From Candidatus Zixiibacteriota bacterium (GTDB lineage: Bacteria > Zixibacteria > MSB-5A5 > UBA10806), in assembly GCA_003520965.1 (NCBI GenBank), contig DOTU01000288.1:1-6332 (forward strand): a stretch of DNA of 6,332 bases, read 5' to 3'. A program made the translations under genes and the position numbers. The notes under the pieces are model-generated. The model was given only the letters and a program-made list of their open reading frames with translations. It did no database searches and was not told the origin of the DNA. Shown one piece after another: positions 1-6,332 of this stretch; position 1 is the first letter of the stretch; every line of letters begins with the position of its first letter.

Positions 1-816
1 AAAGCGCTGCTATTCGATAGAGCTCCCGTGGCTGCCATAAATATTGATGACACCTATGGCAGAATGTTGATAGATCGCGCTATCGGGAAAACCATTACCT
101 TTTCAAGTGAGCGCAAGGCCGATCTCAAATATCGCCCGGTTAACGCTGATATTCACAGATCGACTCTTGAATTTAATTATGACGGACGAAGTTTGCAATT
201 TGATCTTCCTCTTTCAGGATGGTTTAACCATCAGAACGCCGCAGCTGCCGCTGCCACGGCGCTTGGATTGGGATTATCGCTCGAGCAGGTTGCCGAGGGT
301 TTATCTAGCGCGCCTCCGGTACCGGGACGGCTTCAAGCGGTCAAAATGGGGCAACCGTTCGGCGTTTATATAGACTACGCTCATACTCCCGATGCACTGG
401 AGAAACTTCTTTTAAGTCTTAGGCAGTTTGAACCAAAGAATCTGCGCGTGGTTTTCGGATGTGGCGGGGATCGAGACAGAACCAAGCGCCCCATCATGGG
501 GGAGGTAGTCTCGAAACTTGCCGATATAGTCTATATTACTTCCGATAATCCCCGCACCGAGGAGCCGGCAGCTATTATAAAAGATATTGTCAAGGGTATT
601 ATTGATAAAAACCAATGCAATGTTATTGAAGACCGCTCTCAGGCTATCAGAACTGCTCTCTCCGGCGCCCAAGAAGGGGATATAGTAGTTATTGCGGGTA
701 AAGGGCATGAAGATTACCAGGTTATCGGTGCTGTTAAGAAATATTTCTCAGATTTCGAAGTAGCCAAATCGACATTAAACAAGTTGGGTTATGCCGGTAA
801 TGACAGAAACGGATAA
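1..816 (+). CDS. murE: UDP-MurNAc-tripeptide synthetase MurE, meso-DAP type (3' part of gene)
   Basis: This is the C-terminal 271 residues of the cytoplasmic ATP-dependent ligase that adds meso-diaminopimelate to UDP-MurNAc-L-Ala-D-Glu. The reading frame is open from base 1, so the GTG at 28 is internal and not the start. The first codon (Lys) appears to align with the carbamylated lysine of the central domain (the AK-x-LLF region), which means about 220 N-terminal residues, including the ATP P-loop, lie upstream. Visible landmarks, numbered from the window's first codon, are INIDD (about 13-17), GWFNHQNAAAA (about 73-83), DYAHTPDAL (125-133), the Gly-rich GCGGDRDRTKRP (153-164), DNPR (182-185, bases 544-555) and GKGHEDYQ (233-240, bases 697-720). 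In this family DNPR marks selection of meso-DAP over L-Lys. Near the C-terminus the usual FDDRE reads FSDFE, a small deviation of unknown effect. The stop TAA at 814-816 lies inside murF. The gene is intact as far as it is visible. Confidence 0.97.
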   Translation, partial: KALLFDRAPVAAINIDDTYGRMLIDRAIGKTITFSSERKADLKYRPVNADIHRSTLEFNYDGRSLQFDLPLSGWFNHQNAAAAAATALGLGLSLEQVAEGLSSAPPVPGRLQAVKMGQPFGVYIDYAHTPDALEKLLLSLRQFEPKNLRVVFGCGGDRDRTKRPIMGEVVSKLADIVYITSDNPRTEEPAAIIKDIVKGIIDKNQCNVIEDRSQAIRTALSGAQEGDIVVIAGKGHEDYQVIGAVKKYFSDFEVAKSTLNKLGYAGNDRNG

Positions 817-2173
817 TTCTCTCTTTACAGTTTTAGAGGTTGGTGAAATCCTGGGGTCTAAATCGGAGGGGGATCCCGGATTTCACCAGACCTCGATTAA
901 TGGTATCTCAACCGACAGCCGCGAGGTCTTGGTTGGTGAGTTGTTTGTTGCCATTAAAGGAAAAAATTTCGACGGACATGATTTCCTCACCGCGGCCTTC
1001 AATCGGGGTGCAGTTGCCGCCGTGGTTGCCAGGGACAGGGCGCAAGAGCTACACGACCCAAAATATATAGTTGTTGATGATACCCTTAGAGCTCTGGGCG
1101 ATTTGGCGGCCGCATATCGTCAAAAGATGACTGCAAAAGTCGTTGCGGTGACAGGATCTAATGGCAAGACTACTGTAAAAAATATGATATTTGAGATCCT
1201 GTCTCGAGGGGGGTCGGCATTGAGATCGATTGGGAATTTCAACAATCTCATTGGTCTGCCGCTCTCTGTTCTTCATTTACGACCCCAACATCTCTCGGCT
1301 GTCTTTGAATTAGGTATGAGCGCCAGAGGAGAGATCTCTCGTCTGGGAGAGATCGCTGCCCCCGATGTGGCGGTTATCACCAATGTCGGCCCTGTGCATC
1401 TGGAATTTCTCAAAACTATCGAAGCTGTAGCCGAGGCCAAGCTGGAAATAGTGGATAGAATAAAAGATTCCGGAATTCTTATTATCAACGGCGACGATAC
1501 AATGTTGGGAAGTAAGCTGAAAAAGACTACAAGGAAAGTACTGCGTTTCGGCATTGGCACCGGAAACGATATCAGGCCGTCGGCAATTGAATTCGATAAT
1601 CGCCAGATGTCCATGATACGAATGGATGATGTGGTTCTTACCCCTAACCTTCCCGGCATTCATAATGTTTACAATGCGCTGGCCGCCTTCGCCGTGGCCA
1701 GAGCGCTTGATATCCCATCGGATGAGGCCGCTATGGCCATCAACTTTTTTAAAGCTGAGGATATGCGCTCCGAGGTTTTCCGCAAAAACGGAGTGACACT
1801 GCTTATCGATTGCTATAATGCCAACCCGGCCTCGACCAAATATGCGCTGGAAACGCTTTCTAAGATGCGTTCTGAGGGGCATCATATCGCGGTATTGGGC
1901 GATATGCTTGAACTCGGGAAATCGGGGCGGGCTTACCATGAAGAAATCGGAGACGCCGCCCGCCGATTAAAAATTGATTATCTACTCGCGCTGGGGCCGC
2001 TATCCAAATACACGGTCGCAAGTTTCGGACAGGGCGGAATACATTTTGAGAACATTGAAGCTTTGCTAGAAAGGCTTCTTAAAATAATAAACACAGGCGA
2101 TATCATCTTATTTAAAGGATCGAGGGGGATGGTCCTTGAAAATGCGGTGGATGCGGTGAAGAGTTCATTATAA
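791..2173 (+). CDS. murF: UDP-MurNAc-tripeptide:D-Ala-D-Ala ligase MurF
   Basis: This cytoplasmic ligase uses ATP to join D-Ala-D-Ala to UDP-MurNAc-tripeptide, giving the pentapeptide precursor. It has 460 residues from ATG 791, or 457 from ATG 800, close to the family's usual length of about 450. The N-terminal substrate domain (about 11-110) carries the STDSRE segment. The P-loop TGSNGKTT is at 121-128 and GNFNNLIGLPLS at 148-159. The metal-site region has ELGMS with Glu173, His203 in the TNVGPVHLE segment, and Lys217 in EAK, the expected carbamylated lysine. The C-terminal domain has DCYNANP (340-346) and LGDMLELG (369-376). The start is uncertain: both ATGs lie within murE (26 or 17 nt overlap), both precede the conserved region, and neither has a recognisable Shine-Dalgarno sequence. 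Translation is therefore probably coupled to murE. A murF directly after murE matches Gram-negative dcw order; Bacillus places mraY there. Confidence 0.97.
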   Translation: MPVMTETDNSLFTVLEVGEILGSKSEGDPGFHQTSINGISTDSREVLVGELFVAIKGKNFDGHDFLTAAFNRGAVAAVVARDRAQELHDPKYIVVDDTLRALGDLAAAYRQKMTAKVVAVTGSNGKTTVKNMIFEILSRGGSALRSIGNFNNLIGLPLSVLHLRPQHLSAVFELGMSARGEISRLGEIAAPDVAVITNVGPVHLEFLKTIEAVAEAKLEIVDRIKDSGILIINGDDTMLGSKLKKTTRKVLRFGIGTGNDIRPSAIEFDNRQMSMIRMDDVVLTPNLPGIHNVYNALAAFAVARALDIPSDEAAMAINFFKAEDMRSEVFRKNGVTLLIDCYNANPASTKYALETLSKMRSEGHHIAVLGDMLELGKSGRAYHEEIGDAARRLKIDYLLALGPLSKYTVASFGQGGIHFENIEALLERLLKIINTGDIILFKGSRGMVLENAVDAVKSSL

Positions 2174-2176
2174 AAG

Positions 2177-3262
2177 ATGCTTTATCAATTATTATACCCG
2201 CTAAGCAAATATATTTCAGGTTTTAATCTATTTCGGTATATCACGTTTCGCATGGCATACGCCACTGTTACGGCGATGCTTATTAGTTTTCTCTTCGGAA
2301 ATGTATTTATCGAGATGCTCAAGCGTTATCAGGTTAAAGAGAATATCAGAACCGATGGTCCCAAGACGCATCTTATGAAAGAAGGAACGCCCACCATGGG
2401 CGGGCTGCTAATCCTCATTTCGATTATAATACCCTCCCTCTTTTGGGCGGATCTCTCTAACCGCTATATCCAGTTGATTCTTTTAGTCACACTCTGGTTG
2501 GGTGGTCTGGGTTTTATGGATGACTATCTAAAAGCTAAACGCAAAGAGCGAAAGGGTTTGGTGGCCCGCAAAAAATTTATCGGTCAGATTGCTTTGGGAC
2601 TGATACTGGGGACTATCCTCTATCTCTATCCGCCTGATCCTAATTTCACCACGGCAACCGATCTACCATTTTTCAAGAATTACTATTTAAGTTTTGGGAT
2701 ACTATATATCCCCTTTGTAGTGCTGGTAATTACCGGGGCTTCAAATGCCGTAAATCTAACAGACGGTCTGGACGGGCTGGCGATCGGCCTGGTTGGCATT
2801 TGTGCTCTTACATTTGCCGGGCTCTGTTATGTAACCGGGCGAATTGACTTTTCAAGATATCTAAATATCCAGTATCTACATGGAGCAGGAGAGCTTGCGG
2901 TTTTTTGTGGGGCGCTCATGGGCGCTTGTTTGGGTTTTTTATGGTTCAATGCAAACCCCGCCAAGGTGTTCATGGGCGACACAGGTGCGTTGGCCCTTGG
3001 CGGGGCCCTCGGCGCTCTGGCACTCCTGGTAAAAAAGGAAATGCTACTGGTAATCATTGGGGGTGTCTTTGTACTGGAGGCTGCCTCGGTGATCATTCAA
3101 GTTATTTACTTCAAGATGACTGGAAAGCGCGTCTTCAAGATGGCCCCATTGCATCACCATTTCGAGTTATCTGGCTGGAAAGAGCAGCAGGTTGTGGTTC
3201 GTTTCTGGATTTTGGGCGTAATCTGTGCACTCTTAACACTCAGTACACTGAAGATCAGGTAA
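2177..3262 (+). CDS. mraY: Phospho-MurNAc-pentapeptide translocase MraY (lipid I synthase)
   Basis: This integral membrane enzyme transfers phospho-MurNAc-pentapeptide from UDP to undecaprenyl phosphate, forming lipid I. Its 361 residues match the E. coli length of 360. About ten hydrophobic segments can be read, starting near residues 26-46, 73-91, 98-114, 134-151, 171-190, 200-219, 239-257, 264-285, 288-313 and 340-358. The signatures are complete: TPTMGG (71-76), the Asp pair in GFMDDYLK (Asp115/Asp116), NAVNLTDGLDG (190-200), FMGDTGALALGG (265-276, with catalytic-site Asp268), and MAPLHHHFE (322-330, with the triple His at 326-328). The N-terminus MLYQLL with FNLFRYITFR fits the family start, supporting ATG 2177. 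The gene begins 3 nt after the murF stop. A purine-rich GGTGAAGAG at 2155-2163 is too far away (13 nt) to be a good ribosome site, so coupling to murF is likely. GDTGAL replaces the GDVGSL common in Proteobacteria; a Thr at this place also occurs in other phyla. Confidence 0.99.
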   Translation: MLYQLLYPLSKYISGFNLFRYITFRMAYATVTAMLISFLFGNVFIEMLKRYQVKENIRTDGPKTHLMKEGTPTMGGLLILISIIIPSLFWADLSNRYIQLILLVTLWLGGLGFMDDYLKAKRKERKGLVARKKFIGQIALGLILGTILYLYPPDPNFTTATDLPFFKNYYLSFGILYIPFVVLVITGASNAVNLTDGLDGLAIGLVGICALTFAGLCYVTGRIDFSRYLNIQYLHGAGELAVFCGALMGACLGFLWFNANPAKVFMGDTGALALGGALGALALLVKKEMLLVIIGGVFVLEAASVIIQVIYFKMTGKRVFKMAPLHHHFELSGWKEQQVVVRFWILGVICALLTLSTLKIR

Positions 3263-3263
3263 G

Positions 3264-4616
3264 ATGAACCTAAAGGGTAAGCGAATTTCAATTATTGGAG
3301 CAGGCAAGAGCGGTGTGGCTACCGCTGAGATCGCCAAATCGCTGGGTGCGACTCCTTTTATTAGCGATAGCGCGAAAATTAAAGATAAAACCGTTTTGGA
3401 AAAACTCGCCACCCTTGAAATATATTGTGAATTCGGTGGGCATACCTCGAAGGCTTTAGCATGTGATCTGATGGTGGTTAGTCCGGGTGTCTCTGCAAAT
3501 GCCGAGATCATCTTTGACGCCAAACAGGCCGGCATTATTGTCTGGCCGGAGATCGAACTTGCGTACAGACTTTGCCGAGGAAAGATCGTTGGAATCACCG
3601 GTTCTAACGGTAAAACCACGACCACGGCCCTGATTGGCGAAATATTCAAAAATGCAGGCTTACCCACTTTCGTTTGCGGTAACATCGGCAATCCATTTGT
3701 AGCTATCGCCCAACAGGTGCCTGAAAACGGCTACGCAATTGTTGAGCTTTCGAGTTTCCAGCTTGAGCAGATAGAATCGTTCAAGCCAGATATCGCGGTT
3801 TTCCTGAATTTAACCCCAGATCATCTGGATCGCCACGATGGTCTTGAGGCTTATATCGATGCGAAGATGCGTATTTTTGAAAATCAGAAAGTTGGCGATG
3901 TCGCAGTTGTTAATTATGATGACCAGACTCTTTCCAAAAGGTGCCCGGAGGTGAAATCAAGGCTGGTCTGGTTTTCGCTTCAGAAAATGCTTGATGATGG
4001 TATCTGGGCCACCACGGAGGGAAGCATTTTCGATGGTAAAACCGAACTTATGAAATCAAGCGATGTCAAAATAAAAGGTGAGCATAATCTTTCCAACGCT
4101 TGTGCTGCCATTGGCGCAGCGTTAAGTGCGGGGATTTCCAAAGATAAGTTGGTTGAGATTCTTAAATCATTTGCCGGGGTGGAGCATCGGCTTGAGCCTG
4201 TGCGGCTCATCGGAGGGGTGAGCTACATAAACGACTCGAAAGGCACCAATGTTGATTCTGTCTTTTGGGCACTCAAGGCGGTCCCCGCCCCGGTTATTCT
4301 TATCGCGGGAGGAAAAGACAAAGGCGGCGATTTCAGTGCGCTAAACGAAATGGTCATAAAAAAGGTAAAGCTAGTCATCTTGATCGGCCAGGCTTCTGAT
4401 AAGATCGAAGCTACCTGGTCGAAACTGGTCACTTGCATCAGGGCGGACTCTATGGAGGATGCCATCCTCAAGGCCAGGATTAATTCAAAACCCGGCGATA
4501 CAGTACTACTCTCTCCAGGCTGCGCTTCTTTTGATATGTTTGATAATTATGAACATCGCGGTCAGGTTTTCAAAAAAGCGGTCTGGGATCTAAAGCCCGA
4601 AGGAGCTTCCAAATGA
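3264..4616 (+). CDS. murD: UDP-MurNAc-L-Ala:D-Glu ligase MurD
   Basis: This cytoplasmic ligase adds D-glutamate to UDP-MurNAc-L-Ala using ATP. It has 450 residues, the usual family range being about 440-460. The N-terminal Rossmann-like UDP domain has GAGKSG (12-17) and SPGVS (73-77). The central ATPase domain has the P-loop TGSNGKTTT (112-120), GNIGNP (139-144), ELSSFQLE with the metal-binding Glu161, LNLTPDHLDRH with His187, and DAKMRIF with Lys201, the expected carbamylated lysine. EHNLSNACAA follows at 273-282 and EHRLE at 307-311. The C-terminal domain has NDSKGTN (323-329), AGGKDKGGDF (348-357), and the D-Glu pocket region SPGCASFDMFDNYEHRG (417-433). The start ATG is 1 nt after the mraY stop. 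A short AGG at 3257-3259, 4 nt upstream, is at best a weak ribosome site. The end overlaps ftsW by 4 nt (ATGA). No truncation or missing key residue is seen. Confidence 0.98.
   Translation: MNLKGKRISIIGAGKSGVATAEIAKSLGATPFISDSAKIKDKTVLEKLATLEIYCEFGGHTSKALACDLMVVSPGVSANAEIIFDAKQAGIIVWPEIELAYRLCRGKIVGITGSNGKTTTTALIGEIFKNAGLPTFVCGNIGNPFVAIAQQVPENGYAIVELSSFQLEQIESFKPDIAVFLNLTPDHLDRHDGLEAYIDAKMRIFENQKVGDVAVVNYDDQTLSKRCPEVKSRLVWFSLQKMLDDGIWATTEGSIFDGKTELMKSSDVKIKGEHNLSNACAAIGAALSAGISKDKLVEILKSFAGVEHRLEPVRLIGGVSYINDSKGTNVDSVFWALKAVPAPVILIAGGKDKGGDFSALNEMVIKKVKLVILIGQASDKIEATWSKLVTCIRADSMEDAILKARINSKPGDTVLLSPGCASFDMFDNYEHRGQVFKKAVWDLKPEGASK
4600..4605 (+). promoter_or_regulatory. Strong Shine-Dalgarno site for ftsW
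   Basis: AAGGAG lies inside the last codons of murD, 7 nt upstream of the ftsW ATG at 4613. It is the only near-consensus ribosome binding site at a gene junction in this window, and it fixes the ftsW start. The other four junctions have weak or no such sequence. Confidence 0.85.
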
Positions 4617-5743
4617 TTGCCCTGCTTGATAGACATCCAGATAAAATCCTCATTCTTTCCGCTCTGGCGCTTACCATGTTGGGAGTGATTGTTATCTATT
4701 CTGCGTCTGGCCCTTACTGCCAGTTTTTAAATCCTCCTCGTCCAACCTGGCATTATATGATGAGACAGGCTGTCTGGGCCTGTGTGGCATTAATAGCAAT
4801 GTTTGTGGCATACAGACTTAATTACCATATCATTGTAAAATACTCTCCGATTTTTATTGTATGCGCTATTGTCGGCCTTCTGGCGGTTCTGGTCGTCTCA
4901 GGAGGCGAAATCAAGCGTTGGATTAATGTCGGTGGTTTTACGTTTCAACCGTCGGAGTTTTTCAAAATTGCTCTGGTTGCATTTATGGCCAGGATGGCCG
5001 CAAAAAATGTGAATCAGGAGTTCAATCTAAAGAAATATGCCACGGTTTTAGCGGCTATGGCCGCTGGAGCGCTCCTGATTATTAAAGAGCCCGATCTGGG
5101 GACAACCGCCCTGGTTATGAGTGTAGCCGTGGCGATGCTTTTCCTGGCGGGATTTCCTAAAAAGTATATCGCAATTATCGCTGTTGTTTTCGGGGCGGCC
5201 GCATGCTTCCTGGTTTTTGGACTTAAATATGAGATCGATCGTATCGATCAGTATGGCATCACCTTGAAAGATCCTCTGGCTCCCGGTGCCAGTTATCAGA
5301 CGCGTCAATCTCTGGTAAGCCTTGGCTCGGGTGGTGTGATTGGCAAGGGGCTTGGTAACGGTGGCCAGAAACATCTCTTTCTGCCAGCCCGGCATACTGA
5401 TTTTATTCTCTCTTCAGCGGCCGAGGAAGGCGGTTTCGTGATTGTTAGTTTTATTCTGATGCTTTTTGGGCTTATCGGATGGTCGGGATATCGGATTGCT
5501 AAATCCGCTATGGATGTTGAAGGGTCGTTTTTTGCCTGGGGGATTCTCCTGTTTATTATTCTACAGGCAACTATTAATATCGGAGTTGATATGGGTGTTT
5601 TCCCCATTACGGGGATGACGCTGCCATTCTTGAGTTATGGAGGCTCATCGCTGTTGGTTTGTTCTGTAGGTATTGGAATGATTGCATCAGTGGCCAGGCA
5701 AACGCGCTCGCCGCGCCATTACTTCCAGCGAATCAGGGGTTAG
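4613..5743 (+). CDS. ftsW: SEDS peptidoglycan glycosyltransferase FtsW (cell division)
   Basis: FtsW is a polytopic membrane protein of the SEDS family that polymerises lipid II at the septum with a class B penicillin-binding protein. It has 376 residues, within the usual range, and about ten hydrophobic segments, the first at 12-32. Family motifs in order are VIYSAS (27-32), KRWINVGGFTFQPSEF (101-116), KEPDLGTT (158-165), YQTRQSLVSLGSGGVIGKGLG (about 228-248), LPARHTDFI (257-265, where Asp263 sits in the position reported as essential in SEDS proteins), and PFLSYGGSS (338-346). The LPE usual before the HTDF motif reads LPA here, and the EELG that usually follows reads EEGG; both are minor. 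The ATG overlaps the murD stop as ATGA and is preceded by AAGGAG. RodA and SpoVE share the fold, but position between murD and murG identifies the division paralogue (spoVE sits here in Bacillus, but nothing else suggests an endospore former). The TAG stop shares its G with the murG start. Confidence 0.96.
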   Translation: MIALLDRHPDKILILSALALTMLGVIVIYSASGPYCQFLNPPRPTWHYMMRQAVWACVALIAMFVAYRLNYHIIVKYSPIFIVCAIVGLLAVLVVSGGEIKRWINVGGFTFQPSEFFKIALVAFMARMAAKNVNQEFNLKKYATVLAAMAAGALLIIKEPDLGTTALVMSVAVAMLFLAGFPKKYIAIIAVVFGAAACFLVFGLKYEIDRIDQYGITLKDPLAPGASYQTRQSLVSLGSGGVIGKGLGNGGQKHLFLPARHTDFILSSAAEEGGFVIVSFILMLFGLIGWSGYRIAKSAMDVEGSFFAWGILLFIILQATINIGVDMGVFPITGMTLPFLSYGGSSLLVCSVGIGMIASVARQTRSPRHYFQRIRG

Positions 5744-6332
5744 TGACCGAGAAGAGCCAGCATAGAGTCTTGTTTGCCGGAGGCGGCACAGCCGGTCACC
5801 TGATGCCGGCGGTTAATATCGCGCTAGCCTTATCGCGCAAGGATAAAACGATTAAGGCGCTGTTCGTAGGGAAACGAGGCGGAATGGAGGCGGCAATTGT
5901 CTCCAGATTCGGCTTCCAGACTAAAGAGATAGAAATCGCGGGTCTAAAGCGGAACCCGCTCGGGATAATAAGATTTGTTTGGAATTGGAATAAAGGATTG
6001 AAACAGGCGGCTGAAATAATAGAAGAGTTCCAACCTGATGTTGTGGTTGGCACTGGCGGATATGTCTCCGCGCCTGTGGTCCGCGCTGCGAGGAAGAAGA
6101 ATATTCCAATTTTCATGCAGGAGCAAAACAGCCTACCGGGATTGGCTACAAGAACCTTGAGCAAGATGGCTGAAAACGTTTTCATCGCTTATGATAGTGC
6201 GGCTAATTTTCTGCCTCGCGAAAAATGCCGTCTGGTGGGAAATCCGGTTCGCCCCGATCTTTTGGACTCCCAAAGAAGCACCTCAATCTCGGAGTTTGGC
6301 TTAGAGCCGTCTTTAAAAACCTTACTTATTGT
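5743..6332 (+). CDS. murG: UDP-GlcNAc:lipid I GlcNAc transferase MurG (5' part of gene)
   Basis: MurG is a peripheral membrane glycosyltransferase (GT-B fold) on the cytoplasmic face that adds GlcNAc to lipid I, making lipid II. The first 196 codons plus two bases are present; the frame is open at the right edge. The start is GTG at 5743-5745, overlapping the ftsW TAG by one base. It gives a nine-residue lead into the first strand RVLFAGGG, as expected, and no ATG is available before that conserved strand. A weak AGGGG at 5735-5739 lies 3 nt upstream. Motifs are GGGTAGH (13-19; most families have GGGTGGH), VGKRGGMEA (42-50), GTGGYVSAP (103-111), MQEQNSLPG (125-133) and GNPVRPD (166-172). The last visible residues, LKTLLI, are the first strand of the C-terminal UDP-GlcNAc domain, so roughly 160-180 residues are missing. 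The GTAGH variant also occurs in other phyla (I recall it from actinobacteria), so the enzyme is probably functional. Confidence 0.97.
   Translation, partial: MTEKSQHRVLFAGGGTAGHLMPAVNIALALSRKDKTIKALFVGKRGGMEAAIVSRFGFQTKEIEIAGLKRNPLGIIRFVWNWNKGLKQAAEIIEEFQPDVVVGTGGYVSAPVVRAARKKNIPIFMQEQNSLPGLATRTLSKMAENVFIAYDSAANFLPREKCRLVGNPVRPDLLDSQRSTSISEFGLEPSLKTLLI

Noticed and set aside
1106..1113. GCGGCCGC (NotI recognition sequence) here and again at 5195-5202, considered as possible cloning scars.
   Set aside because: Both encode alanine runs in continuous, family-consistent protein sequence with no break in homology, so they are natural.
1310..1939. A 209-codon open frame on the - strand.
   Set aside because: It lies wholly antisense to conserved murF sequence, and its translation shows no recognisable domain; it is a shadow of a real gene.
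2911..2940. GCGC-rich inverted segment followed by a run of six T, resembling an intrinsic terminator.
   Set aside because: The stem is only about 4 bp, and it lies within the conserved MraY coding segment GALMGACLGFLWFN, so the bases are explained by the protein.
2905..3267. A 120-codon + strand frame overlapping mraY and ending just past the murD start.
   Set aside because: It is an out-of-frame reading of MraY's most conserved region; its composition is not protein-like and no motif is seen.
3233..3691. A 152-codon open frame on the - strand across the mraY/murD junction.
   Set aside because: It is antisense to the conserved MurD N-terminus and P-loop, with low-complexity, non-family-like translation.
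5233..5249. Repeated ATCGAT units in ftsW that look like a short palindromic repeat.
   Set aside because: They encode the IDRID residues in a family-conserved position; two copies of a six-base palindrome are not evidence of a site.
5796..6185. A 129-codon open frame on the - strand.
   Set aside because: It is antisense to well-conserved MurG coding sequence with no protein motif of its own.

Overview
The window is a continuous stretch of a bacterial dcw (division and cell wall) cluster. All six genes are on the + strand, in the order murE (3' part) - murF - mraY - murD - ftsW - murG (5' part). They encode most of the route from UDP-MurNAc-dipeptide to lipid II, plus the septal SEDS glycosyltransferase that polymerises lipid II. 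No base stretch longer than 3 nt lies between genes. I see no RNA genes, mobile elements, CRISPR arrays, internal terminators or convincing promoters.

Layout: 1-816 is the C-terminal part of MurE, with the DNPR motif of meso-diaminopimelate-adding enzymes. MurF (791 or 800 to 2173) overlaps its end. MraY (2177-3262) follows after 3 nt, and MurD (3264-4616) after 1 nt. FtsW (4613-5743) overlaps murD by the ATGA arrangement and has the only strong Shine-Dalgarno site in the window. MurG starts with GTG at 5743, sharing one base with the ftsW stop codon, and runs off the right edge just as its C-terminal domain begins.

Pathway logic: MurD adds D-Glu to UDP-MurNAc-L-Ala. MurE adds meso-DAP and MurF adds D-Ala-D-Ala. 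MraY moves the phospho-MurNAc-pentapeptide onto undecaprenyl phosphate (lipid I), and MurG adds GlcNAc (lipid II). FtsW polymerises flipped lipid II at the septum with its partner class B PBP, which is outside the window. MurC, MurB and FtsQ/A/Z are expected downstream but are not seen.

Organism: the order murE-murF-mraY and the DNPR motif point to a diderm with DAP-type peptidoglycan. Base composition is roughly balanced. Details such as the MurG QEQNS segment and the MurF DCYNANP motif recall the FCB superphylum and related uncultured lineages more than Proteobacteria or Firmicutes. That placement is inference from remembered family patterns and is not secure. I found no evidence of an undescribed system; this is an ordinary, well-preserved core region with a few minor points of interest.
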